Assembly: GCA_027622195.1 (NCBI GenBank)
Contig: JAQBZO010000009.1
Coordinates: forward strand, 1-63,133
Length of the DNA: 63,133 nucleotides
DNA from: Planctomycetota bacterium
GTDB taxonomy: Bacteria > Planctomycetota > Phycisphaerae > Phycisphaerales > SM1A02
Direction of reading: 5' to 3'
The position numbers and the translations under genes were made by a program. Positions within the stretch are counted from its first letter, which is position 1, and each line of letters starts with the position of its first letter. Below the pieces are notes generated by a model. The model searched no databases. It worked only from the letters and a program-made list of their open reading frames with translations, and was not told where the DNA came from. Positions 43,577-51,942 of the stretch are shown here, piece by piece.

Positions 43577-43807
43577 ATGCTCGTCATCACACGAAGAGAA
43601 GGTGAGGAAGTCGTCATTGGGAACCCCGCCAGTCCCATTGGCGTTGTTCGAATCGCGACCATTAAGGGCGACCGCGTGCGACTTGCATTCGAGTTTCCGC
43701 GCGAGATCGCCGTCCACCGCCGCGAGATCGCCGATCAGATTTTGCAATCGCAGGAAATCGAAATCGAGGTCTTGCGCAAAATTGGTCCAACCGAAGAGAC
43801 AGCCTGA
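43577..43807 (+). CDS. csrA: carbon storage regulator CsrA
   Basis: CsrA is a dimeric RNA-binding protein that represses or stabilises mRNAs by binding GGA motifs near start sites. The 76-residue protein starts MLVITRREGEEVVIG and has the RNA-contact regions LVITRR (strand 1) and FPREIAVHRREI (strand 5 and helix). The ATG at 43577 has AGGAGG nine bases upstream. An in-frame extension back to 43292 exists, but it crosses the terminator and hairpins and is not coding. The usual flagellar neighbours (fliW, flagellin genes) are absent. Confidence 0.96.
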   Translation: MLVITRREGEEVVIGNPASPIGVVRIATIKGDRVRLAFEFPREIAVHRREIADQILQSQEIEIEVLRKIGPTEETA

Positions 43808-43822
43808 CCCCTGTCTGACGGA

Positions 43823-44086
43823 TTAGGTCGAAACTTCTTCAATATCGACGATGCCCGGGACTCGCTCTTGGAGTGCTTTGAGGATGCCCCCCCGAAGGGT
43901 GTGCAGACGACTCGGGCACCCGATGCACGCGCCGAGGAATCGGAGTCGCACGACGCCCCGCTCAACGCTGATGACCTGCACATCACCTCCGTCGAGCTGA
44001 ATCGATGGGCGAATGAGGGCGACGACCGCTTCGACCGAAGCGAGTATCGCCGATGAACTGGAGCCAGGCGGCACCGAGGAAGCCAT
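43823..44086 (-). CDS. NifU C-terminal-domain (Nfu-type) iron-sulfur carrier
   Basis: Nfu proteins carry Fe-S clusters to target enzymes. The 87-residue protein from ATG 44086 has LIRPSIQLDGGDVQVI and the cluster-binding motif CIGCPSRLHTLRGGI (CxxC), both diagnostic of the domain. Longer frames upstream overlap the divergent lipoprotein start and have no family match. RimO and possibly other Fe-S enzymes in the genome are plausible clients. It is convergent with csrA, with 15 bp between stops. Confidence 0.9.
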   Translation of the reverse strand: MASSVPPGSSSSAILASVEAVVALIRPSIQLDGGDVQVISVERGVVRLRFLGACIGCPSRLHTLRGGILKALQERVPGIVDIEEVST

Positions 44087-44120
44087 GGAACCACTATACG
44101 CGCTCGTACACTCGCTCCAT

Positions 44121-45554
44121 ATGAGTTCGCCCTCTCGTACTCCTCGCCTCTGTCTCATTTTCGCGATGGCGTTCGCATTCGCAACATCGTGCGCCACGAC
44201 GGTGCACGATCCGATGGCGACGCTGAAAGATCAGTCGGCTTCGACCGAGAATCGGCTCGAGGCCGTTCGGATGTTGGATGGTTCGCCCGAAGATCCAGCG
44301 TATCTGGCACTCCTTCGATCGCTGGTGTTCGAGTGGGGAGTCGTGCAGCCTGTTCGCGCCGCTGCATTTGATCGGCTCTACCAATATGACCGCGCGAGGT
44401 TGCTCGAGTTGGTCGATCTTCGACTCGCCAAACTTGAGGCACTCGAGTGGAGGCGCGCCATTTGCGATCGCATCGCCGAGTTGGATTGGAAGGAAGCGAC
44501 TCCTGCACTCGTGCGCGCGCTCGCTCGTCCGATGAAGGGATGGATTCGCTTGCTCGAGGAAAGGCCTGAGTATCTGGCGATCGCGAAGATGTGGGGAAAC
44601 GAAAAAGTTCCCGACGTGATCTTTGATCTTCTTCTGACGAGCAATCCTGTGACCCATGCCAATCTGCGCGCGCGGTGCTGGGAACTCCTCATCGAAACGA
44701 AACATGAAGATCGATTGATTGAGCTTCTCGTTTCGACCGAGCCGGCATCGACGGATGCGATGCTGCGTGATTTGCGCGCAGGATGGATCGATCTTGGAGT
44801 CCTTCCGCTTACGCGAGAAGAGGTGATCTGGCTTCGAACTCTTCGTCAGCCCGAACACGCCGCGTTTTGGCAACAAGCGGTGGAAGCACTCTCGAAGATG
44901 GACGCATCGACGAAGCGCACGATGCGGATGAAGGATATCGCCGTCGCGGCGGCCGCAGCGACAGAGCGTCCTGACCTTTTGTTGATGAATCGAGACTCGA
45001 TTGTCGCAGCGCTCGGAGCGCGGATTGAGACCAACGGAAATCGCGTGCACAGCCCTGATTTTCAGGGATTTGGAGGGGATCGCTCGGAGCGGTTCTCCGA
45101 TCATCGCAAGGCACTGACTTGGGGCGATGCCGCCGCCATGCTGGTCATGTTTGAGGCATTGCAGGATCCGAATGTTGTCGGTCATTTCTTCCAAATCGCC
45201 GATCGAGATCACTCTGATCGATCGACTGAATACGGAGGCATCGTGCGGCTCGATGGGCAAGGACGCGTTGAACTCGTCGAGTTCATTCCAAGTCAGCGCG
45301 GCAACGATCTTCAGTTTCACGCATCGCAAGCGATGTTCGATGCTGGATACACCGTGATTGGCCATTTCCATTTTCACGCGTGCGAGTTTGAAAATGACCG
45401 TCATGCTGGTCCTCACATGGGCGATTTTGGATACGCCGATAGCACGGGAGCGAATGGTTTTGTCTTCTCGTTTCTTGACTCGACGAAGTTGAATGTGGAT
45501 TGGTACCGTCGCGGCGAAGTGGCTGTCGACCTCGGTACGGTGGAGCGCCCATGA
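44121..45554 (+). CDS. putative lipoprotein with JAMM-like C-terminal motif
   Basis: The 477-residue product has a signal peptide with the lipobox ATSC (about residues 18-21). A helical middle (residues ~40-280) is rich in Leu/Glu/Arg and resembles HEAT-like repeats. The C-terminal region contains GHFHFHACEFENDR followed by AGPHMGDFGYAD, reminiscent of the HxH...D metal site of JAB/JAMM peptidases, although the usual Ser is His. The stop overlaps dapF as ATGA, so it probably heads the dapF-ast-like operon. The function is unknown. Confidence 0.72.
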   Translation: MSSPSRTPRLCLIFAMAFAFATSCATTVHDPMATLKDQSASTENRLEAVRMLDGSPEDPAYLALLRSLVFEWGVVQPVRAAAFDRLYQYDRARLLELVDLRLAKLEALEWRRAICDRIAELDWKEATPALVRALARPMKGWIRLLEERPEYLAIAKMWGNEKVPDVIFDLLLTSNPVTHANLRARCWELLIETKHEDRLIELLVSTEPASTDAMLRDLRAGWIDLGVLPLTREEVIWLRTLRQPEHAAFWQQAVEALSKMDASTKRTMRMKDIAVAAAAATERPDLLLMNRDSIVAALGARIETNGNRVHSPDFQGFGGDRSERFSDHRKALTWGDAAAMLVMFEALQDPNVVGHFFQIADRDHSDRSTEYGGIVRLDGQGRVELVEFIPSQRGNDLQFHASQAMFDAGYTVIGHFHFHACEFENDRHAGPHMGDFGYADSTGANGFVFSFLDSTKLNVDWYRRGEVAVDLGTVERP

Positions 45555-46513
45555 GCGATGGGAGACTTCCCTTTGTCAAACTACATGGACTCGGGAACGA
45601 CTATGTCTACATTGATGCTGACACTGGAGTCACCGATCTCCCGCGTCTCGCGAGATTCGTGAGTAATCGAAACTTCGGCGTGGGATCCGATGGACTGATT
45701 GTGGTCGGTCGCATGAATCCACAGAGCGGATCCCATGTGTCGATGCGCATGTTCAACGCTGATGGAAGTGAAAGTGCCATGTGCGGGAATGGAGTGCGCT
45801 GCGTCGCCAAATACGCCGTGGAACGGGGCGTTTCGGACGCACATCCACTCCATATCTCGACAGGCAGGGGGATCGTTTCAGTCGAATGGACGAAGGACCA
45901 GCAGGGGCGAGTCTGCAAGGCGAAAGTCGATATGGGATCACCCGAACTGCGCCAATCGCGTATTCCCGCGTGCATCGTCGAGGGGGCGAAGGATGGTCGA
46001 GTCGTGGCGCATTCTCTGACAGAACAGGATTGGATCTCGCTGGGATGTGACGGCGCGTGGAGAAAACTCGCCGTCCTGTCGAGCACGATCTCTCTTGTTT
46101 CGATGGGCAATCCGCACGCCGTGTTGTTCTGCGAATCAGTCGATCGCGTTCCGCTTGAGTCCATCGGCGGGCGCATCGAGCGCGCAGCGTGGTTCCCAGA
46201 GAAAGTCAATGTGCACTTTGTCGAACCGCTTGCCGCCTCTCCTCGGACCCACTTTCGAATGCGCACATGGGAGCGCGGAAGTGGAATCACACAAGCGTGC
46301 GGAAGCGGTGCGTGCGCCGTGGCGGTTGCAGCCGTTCTTGAAGGGCGAGCCGAACGATCGGTGACCATCGATCTCCCAGGAGGAGCGCTTGCAATCGAGT
46401 GGCGCGATGACGATCATGTCATCATGACGGGGCCGTGCACCGAGTCATTCACTGGATCGCTCGATCTCGCGGCGATGGACGAATGGTCGCGCATTCTCGA
46501 GGAACCACGATGA
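45551..46513 (+). CDS. dapF: diaminopimelate epimerase
   Basis: DapF converts LL-DAP to meso-DAP for lysine and peptidoglycan. The 320-residue protein starts SDGRLPFVKLHGLGNDYVYID, and the catalytic Cys pair lies in MCGNGVRC and ACGSGACAVA. MGNPHAV separates the two halves. It overlaps the lipoprotein upstream and the M20 peptidase downstream by four bases each. MurE in this window is DAP-specific, so DapF supplies its substrate. The insert of about 40 residues near the middle makes it longer than the usual ~275. Confidence 0.95.
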   Translation: MSDGRLPFVKLHGLGNDYVYIDADTGVTDLPRLARFVSNRNFGVGSDGLIVVGRMNPQSGSHVSMRMFNADGSESAMCGNGVRCVAKYAVERGVSDAHPLHISTGRGIVSVEWTKDQQGRVCKAKVDMGSPELRQSRIPACIVEGAKDGRVVAHSLTEQDWISLGCDGAWRKLAVLSSTISLVSMGNPHAVLFCESVDRVPLESIGGRIERAAWFPEKVNVHFVEPLAASPRTHFRMRTWERGSGITQACGSGACAVAVAAVLEGRAERSVTIDLPGGALAIEWRDDDHVIMTGPCTESFTGSLDLAAMDEWSRILEEPR

Positions 46514-47718
46514 GTCAAGAAGTCGAATCCCGCGTGCGCGATCTGATTCTCTCGCGGCGAAACGAGATGGAATCGCTGCTGTCTGAGATGGTCGGCATCC
46601 GAAGCGGTCACTGCGACCCTGTCGGACTCGAAGCGATGCGAGGTGTCGTCACGCGCGAGTGCCAACGAGTGGGAGCCACGGCGACGCGCGTGTCTGGTGA
46701 TGCTCGCCCACCGTGGATTTGGCCAAAACTCACTCATCCCCCTGAGGAGTTACTCGTCTTGCGCGGTCCCCATCGTGGCGGAGTGCGCATGCTTTTTTGC
46801 GGACACCTCGATACGGTGTTCGATCCACAAGGATCATTCGTCGAAATGACCGCAGGAGGCGGTGGCGGTCCTCATAGCGCGACAGGACCTGGCGTGATGG
46901 ACATGAAGGGTGGACTTGTTTCGATCATCACCATTCTGCACGCGCTCGATGCGGTTGGAGTTCACATCGACTGGACCGCCGCATTTGTCCCCGATGAAGA
47001 AACCGGTTCGATGATGAGCGCTCGTGCGCTTCGTGCGCTCGCTCCATCGCATGACCTTGGACTCGTCTTCGAACCGTGTCGCGACGCAGGGGCCATCGTC
47101 TTGAGCCGAGGAGGATCAGCGCAGGCGCACATCGCCGTCACCGGTCGTTCAGCGCACGCTGGTCGAGACCCCGGCGCGGGAGTCAACGCAGTCGAAGCAC
47201 TCTGCCATGCGATTGTCGCAGTGACTCAGCAACAAGACATTGCGCGTGGACTCGTCGTGACGGTTGGTCCGCTCGAAGGTGGAGCCACGGTGAATGTGGT
47301 CCCAGACCGAGCTGCTGCATGGTGTGGACTTCGTTGGCGAGATCCATCAGACGAGTTGTTGCTGCAAGCGATGTTCAAGAACCTGGATCGAGGATCGCCG
47401 ACCGACTTGCCTCATATTCAAACGCAACTCTTGTCGATGCGGGCGGCGAAACCGCTCACGCCAACGGTGGAGCGGCTTGGCATGGAATTGTGCCAATTGC
47501 TTGACCGAGAAAACGAGCCCTCTGGAATCGCTTACAGCGGTGGAGTGTCCGACGCGAACACACTGGAGGGAGCGGGACTTCCGACCCTGGATGGCATCGG
47601 CGCGCGTGGAGGGAACATGCACAGGACCGACGAGTTCATTCTTCTTGACAGTTGGGTCAAACGGGCTGCAGCGGTCGGACAACTCGTGGCACGCATCGCC
47701 TTGCGACGCGAGTTGTAG
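46510..47718 (+). CDS. M20-family metallopeptidase (carboxypeptidase G2/ArgE-like)
   Basis: M20 enzymes remove acyl or aminoacyl groups from amino acids using two zinc ions. The 402-residue protein has FCGHLDTVF, GPGVMDMKGGL, the catalytic PDEETGS and the dimerisation stretch SAHAGRDPGAGVNA. It is coupled to dapF and lies immediately upstream of an aminotransferase, AstA and AstD. It therefore could be the succinylglutamate desuccinylase that replaces AstE; a role as succinyl-DAP desuccinylase (DapE) is the alternative, given dapF. Sequence alone does not separate these. Confidence 0.85.
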   Translation: MSQEVESRVRDLILSRRNEMESLLSEMVGIRSGHCDPVGLEAMRGVVTRECQRVGATATRVSGDARPPWIWPKLTHPPEELLVLRGPHRGGVRMLFCGHLDTVFDPQGSFVEMTAGGGGGPHSATGPGVMDMKGGLVSIITILHALDAVGVHIDWTAAFVPDEETGSMMSARALRALAPSHDLGLVFEPCRDAGAIVLSRGGSAQAHIAVTGRSAHAGRDPGAGVNAVEALCHAIVAVTQQQDIARGLVVTVGPLEGGATVNVVPDRAAAWCGLRWRDPSDELLLQAMFKNLDRGSPTDLPHIQTQLLSMRAAKPLTPTVERLGMELCQLLDRENEPSGIAYSGGVSDANTLEGAGLPTLDGIGARGGNMHRTDEFILLDSWVKRAAAVGQLVARIALRREL

Positions 47719-47746
47719 TGCGACATCGGGGTACGATGGATCCATC

Positions 47747-49198
47747 ATGGTTCAATCCACTGCGACCGAAACCGATTGGACACGCATCGCATCGCCACTT
47801 TGTGAAGATGCGGTTGTTCGCGCGGCAATCAATCAGATCGTGTCGCGCCTCGAGGCGGATGCCGCGGAGTTTGTGCATGAAAGACCCGCTGATCCATCAC
47901 GCATCGCTGAGCGCGACGCGCTCTTGCAACGGCTCGCCGATGTCAGGGGTCGTACGGCCTTCTATCCGTACCTTAGTACAGGTCGTGGTCGTGGTGCGCT
48001 CGTTGAACTCGTTGATGGCAGCGTGAAGTGGGACATGATCTGTGGCATCGGCGTGTACATGATGGGACACGCCCATCCTGTGGCCGCGCGTGCGGCGCTG
48101 GAATCGTCCCTTTCGAATGTGTGCATGCAGGGCAATCTTCAGACCAACGCCGATGCACTACCGATCGCTGAACTTCTTATTCACGAGGCGAAGAAGCGAA
48201 GCGCGTTGAAGTATTGCTTCGTGACGAATTCGGGATGCATGGCGAATGAGAACGCTCTCAAGATTTGCCAGCAGAAAACGAATGCCGCGCCGAGAGTGAT
48301 TGCTTTTCGAGATTGCTTCATGGGCCGCTCGACGACGATGGCGCAGTTGGGTGATGGTCCGGCGTATCGACAGGGACTCGTCCTCAACACGCAGGTCGAT
48401 TACTTGCCGTTCTATGACCACGCTCTCGGAGAGGCGAGCACCGCGAACACCGTGTCGCTGTTGCGCGAGTACTTGCATCGTTATCCCAAGCAGCATTCGT
48501 GCATCGTGATGGAGTTGGTGCAGGGCGAGGGCGGATTGAACACGGCTCCTCGAACTTTCTTTGCGACGATCATGGAACTCTGCCGAGAGTCTGGCGTGCC
48601 GGTCTGGGTCGACGAAGTGCAGACCTTCGGACGTACCGAGGCACTTTTTGCTTGGGATTGGCTTGGACTTGGCGATCTCATCGATGTCTGCACCATCGGA
48701 AAGATGAGCCAAGTGTGCGGGTGTCTTTACTCAGAGGCGATGGCTCCGAAACCGGGATTGATGTCGGGCACATTCACCGCCAGTTCGTCTGCATTCCATG
48801 TGGGACGAGCCACAGTCGAGCACCTGATCGCGAACGGTGCCTACGGAGCCAATGGATCGAACGCGAAACTCCATGCAGCATTTCGATCTGAAGTCGACGC
48901 ACTCGTGCTGCGCCATCCAGAATGGTTTCCGCCGATCATCGACGCGAATGGGCGCACGCAATCCGGATTCTCTGGAGGAGTTGGCGGCATGTGTCGATGG
49001 AGTCCGTTCGGCGGCGACAAGGCGAAGATCGATGGGTTGATCAAGGCGCTCTTTGAGTGCGGAGTCTTGGCCTTTACATGCGGACACGATCCGTACCATG
49101 TGCGTTTTCTGCCGCCGATTGGGGCATTCGACCGGTCACAATTTGCGCGCGTCTTCGCGTGCGTTGAAAAAGCGTGTGCGATGGTGGCAGCAAAATAG
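47747..49198 (+). CDS. class III PLP aminotransferase (AstC-like role)
   Basis: The 483-residue protein has the class III fold: VKWDMICGIGVYMMGHAHP, NSGCMANENALKICQ, VWVDEVQTFGRTE and the likely PLP lysine in CTIGKMSQVCG. It is longer and more divergent than ArgD/AstC, with an N-terminal helical lead of about 65 residues. Position directly before astA and astD suggests it transaminates N-succinylornithine to the semialdehyde. Other omega-aminotransferase substrates such as lysine cannot be excluded. Confidence 0.85.
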   Translation: MVQSTATETDWTRIASPLCEDAVVRAAINQIVSRLEADAAEFVHERPADPSRIAERDALLQRLADVRGRTAFYPYLSTGRGRGALVELVDGSVKWDMICGIGVYMMGHAHPVAARAALESSLSNVCMQGNLQTNADALPIAELLIHEAKKRSALKYCFVTNSGCMANENALKICQQKTNAAPRVIAFRDCFMGRSTTMAQLGDGPAYRQGLVLNTQVDYLPFYDHALGEASTANTVSLLREYLHRYPKQHSCIVMELVQGEGGLNTAPRTFFATIMELCRESGVPVWVDEVQTFGRTEALFAWDWLGLGDLIDVCTIGKMSQVCGCLYSEAMAPKPGLMSGTFTASSSAFHVGRATVEHLIANGAYGANGSNAKLHAAFRSEVDALVLRHPEWFPPIIDANGRTQSGFSGGVGGMCRWSPFGGDKAKIDGLIKALFECGVLAFTCGHDPYHVRFLPPIGAFDRSQFARVFACVEKACAMVAAK

Positions 49199-49217
49199 GA
49201 AGGACTGAGAGTTCATC

Positions 49218-50381
49218 GTGGCGACGAGGAAGACAAAGACCGTTCGAGAGCAGACTTTCATTGTCCGACAAGCGGCGATGGAGGATTTGCCCACTCTGGT
49301 GCGCCTCGCCAAGATGGTGCACTTCATCAATCTTCCTGCGGACAAGGATCTCATTGCCGAAAAGATCGCCGCGAGTCGGCGCAGTTTCTTCGGTCAAGAA
49401 CAAGATCCGAAGGAGATGGAGTTTCTCTTTGTGCTCCAAGAGGCTCACTCCAAGGCGATCATCGGAACGAGTGCTCTGATCCCACGCGTGTCGTGGCAGG
49501 GCCATCCCAATATGTATTTTCAAGTGCGAAGACGCCAACATTTCAGCGAGCATCTCGGCACTGGGCAGTTGCATGAAACGATTCAATTGTGCGCCGATGA
49601 AACGGGTCCAAGCGAAGTGGGCGGACTCATCCTCTCACCAGGATTTCGTGGACATCCACAAAGGCTCGGCAGTCTGCTGAGCCTCGTGCGGTTCCATTTC
49701 ATCGCACTCCACCGCAAACACTTCTCGCAGCGCATCATTGCTGAAATGATGGGAGCACTGAGCACGGATGGTCGATCGACCCTCTGGGAATACCTCGGAC
49801 GACGATTCATCAATCTCTCGTACACCGAGGCTGATCTCTTCAGTTCGAAGAGCAGAGAGTTCATTCAGTCGCTCTTCCCTGGCGTAGAGATGTACACATC
49901 ACTCCTCCCTCCCGAAGCGCGTCGTCTCATTGCCGAGGTTGGAGACGAAACGCGACCAGCGGTCCACCTCCTTGAGGGTCAGGGATTCGCGTATCGAGAT
50001 CAGTGTGATCCGTTTGATGGAGGCCCATTCCTCGAAGCAAGTCGAGATGAAATTCCTCTCGTCAAGGCAACGCGCAAGATGAAAATGCTCGGCGCCGATA
50101 CGAAGGGGCGCACCGACGTCTTCGTGAGTCACGAGGGAAAGACTGGATTCCAGGCAACGCGTTGCTACGGCTCCGTTGAGGCGCGCGGAATCTGGATTCC
50201 ACGAAGTGTCGCTGATGCCATCGGAGCAGACGATGGCGCGATTCTGGGAGTGACACAACTCGCAGGTGCAACCACAAAACCCGCTGCTGGCACAAGCATC
50301 TTGGATGATGGTCGTGCTGAATTCGCTCCGATTGAGCCAGCGGAAAGAGCACGTGCTGCGCGCCGCCGGAGCAAGGCGTGA
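49218..50381 (+). CDS. astA: arginine N-succinyltransferase
   Basis: AstA transfers succinyl from succinyl-CoA to the alpha-amino group of arginine, or of ornithine in some homologs. The 387-residue protein matches the family: IVRQAAMEDLPTLVRLA at the GNAT-like start, LPADKDLI, VGGLILSPGFRG and RLGSLLSLVRFHFIA, then FINLSYTEADLFSS and a C-terminal half with VHLLEGQGF. The start is GTG at 49218, 20 bp after the aminotransferase; the stop overlaps astD as GTGA. Confidence 0.92.
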   Translation: MATRKTKTVREQTFIVRQAAMEDLPTLVRLAKMVHFINLPADKDLIAEKIAASRRSFFGQEQDPKEMEFLFVLQEAHSKAIIGTSALIPRVSWQGHPNMYFQVRRRQHFSEHLGTGQLHETIQLCADETGPSEVGGLILSPGFRGHPQRLGSLLSLVRFHFIALHRKHFSQRIIAEMMGALSTDGRSTLWEYLGRRFINLSYTEADLFSSKSREFIQSLFPGVEMYTSLLPPEARRLIAEVGDETRPAVHLLEGQGFAYRDQCDPFDGGPFLEASRDEIPLVKATRKMKMLGADTKGRTDVFVSHEGKTGFQATRCYGSVEARGIWIPRSVADAIGADDGAILGVTQLAGATTKPAAGTSILDDGRAEFAPIEPAERARAARRRSKA

Positions 50382-51922
50382 GCGACGCAGCTTTTCGCGC
50401 AGGACTCCTCGCGGGCGTTCCGTCCAACTACATCAATGGGCAGTTCGAGGCGATTGCGCCGGATGCCGATTCGTCATCGTCGACAACGCATCTCGTTGAG
50501 AGCCGAAATCCAGCCAATCCTGATCAAGTGGTCTGGTCGGCTCAGGCCAGTCCATCGGCAGTCCACGGTGCGGTGACGCACGCGCGCAATGCCCTTCACG
50601 AGTGGAGCGCACTCGCGCTCGAAGGGCGACGTCCGTTTCTGGAACGCTTTCAACAGGCCACGAAAGAGCGATCGGAACCACTCGCTCGATTGATCACGAT
50701 GGAAGTCGGCAAGACATTGGCCGAATCGCGCCTCGAGGTGAAGGGGATTATGGACAAGGTGTCCATCACCCTCGAAGAGTCAGTCGTCGCGCGAACCCGC
50801 GATTTTGCGATGGTTCTCGAAACGGGAAAGCGTGGACGATGCGTCTTCCAACCGCATGGCGTGATGGCTGTGGTGGGTCCATTCAATTTTCCAGCACACC
50901 TTCCTTGTGGACAGATGATTCCCGCGCTTGCCCTTGGAAACACGGTGGTCTTCAAGCCAAGTGAGAAGTCTCCAGCGGTTGGACAGATGCTGGCGCAGAT
51001 CGCCGACGACGCTGGGTTCCCGCGCGGAGTCATGCAAGTGGTGCAGGGGGATGGAGCCATCGCCGCATCCCTCGTTTCTCGCGACGACATCGATGGTGTG
51101 CTCTTCACGGGATCGTGGCCCGTTGGACGGCGCATTCTTGAAGCCAACTTGGATCGACCTGGTCGAATGGTTGCGCTCGAACTTGGAGGAAGCAATGCCG
51201 CCATCATCTGCGAAGACGCGCACCTGAAACAAGCAGTGGTTGAATGCGTTCGCGCTTCCTTTGCGACAACGGGGCAGCGGTGTACATGCACCCGTCGGAT
51301 CATTGTCCACCAAGCGGTCGCAGCGCGGTTCATTCCCGCGTTTTGCAAGGCGGCATCGTTGTTGATCGTGGCTCCTGGGGATGCCACAGAGCCTGTCTTC
51401 ATGGGACCACTCATCTCTCGTGCTGCGCGCGATGCGGTCCTTCGATTTCAAACAGAGAGGTCTCGCGCAGGAGCGGCGATTCTGGTGCGAGCGTCGGCGC
51501 TCGACCGAGCAGGACACTTCGTGACCCCTTGCGTCTTGCAAGTCGAGAAGTTTTCTCGCGATATCGACGAAGAGGTGTTTGGGCCTGTCGTGCAAATCAC
51601 CGTCGTGGAAAACGACAACGATGCAGTCGAACAAGCCAATGCGACTCATTTCGGACTCGCCGCGAGTGTCTTCACCGCGAGCGAGGATCGTTGGCAGTCC
51701 ATAGCTCCACGAGTTCGCTGCGGGTGTGTGAATTGGAACATCGGTACCGCGGGCGCGAACAGTCGACTTCCATTCGGTGGCCTTGGCAGAAGCGGAAATC
51801 ACCGTCCCGCCGCGGCTTTTATGGGAGATTCGTGCGCCTATCCCGTCGCGCGAATCGAAGTCGCTGATGACTCCGTGACCGTCCCCACAGGATTGCACTG
51901 GGACGACCGATGGATCGGTTAG
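50378..51922 (+). CDS. astD: N-succinylglutamate 5-semialdehyde dehydrogenase
   Basis: AstD oxidises succinylglutamate semialdehyde with NAD. The 514-residue aldehyde dehydrogenase has GPFNFPAHLPCGQMIPAL, catalytic E268 in ALELGGSN and C302 in TTGQRCTC. The C-terminal GGLGRSGNHRPAAAF and SCAYPV are typical of AstD rather than other ALDHs. A GTG start overlaps the astA stop. It is followed 20 bp later by a ureohydrolase gene. Confidence 0.93.
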   Translation: MSDAAFRAGLLAGVPSNYINGQFEAIAPDADSSSSTTHLVESRNPANPDQVVWSAQASPSAVHGAVTHARNALHEWSALALEGRRPFLERFQQATKERSEPLARLITMEVGKTLAESRLEVKGIMDKVSITLEESVVARTRDFAMVLETGKRGRCVFQPHGVMAVVGPFNFPAHLPCGQMIPALALGNTVVFKPSEKSPAVGQMLAQIADDAGFPRGVMQVVQGDGAIAASLVSRDDIDGVLFTGSWPVGRRILEANLDRPGRMVALELGGSNAAIICEDAHLKQAVVECVRASFATTGQRCTCTRRIIVHQAVAARFIPAFCKAASLLIVAPGDATEPVFMGPLISRAARDAVLRFQTERSRAGAAILVRASALDRAGHFVTPCVLQVEKFSRDIDEEVFGPVVQITVVENDNDAVEQANATHFGLAASVFTASEDRWQSIAPRVRCGCVNWNIGTAGANSRLPFGGLGRSGNHRPAAAFMGDSCAYPVARIEVADDSVTVPTGLHWDDRWIG

Positions 51923-51942
51923 CCAACGAGTAGGATCATTTT

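Noticed and set aside
47294-47746. 150-codon upstream extension of the aminotransferase
   Set aside because: It overlaps the M20 peptidase in another frame, and the ATG at 47747 starts family-like sequence.
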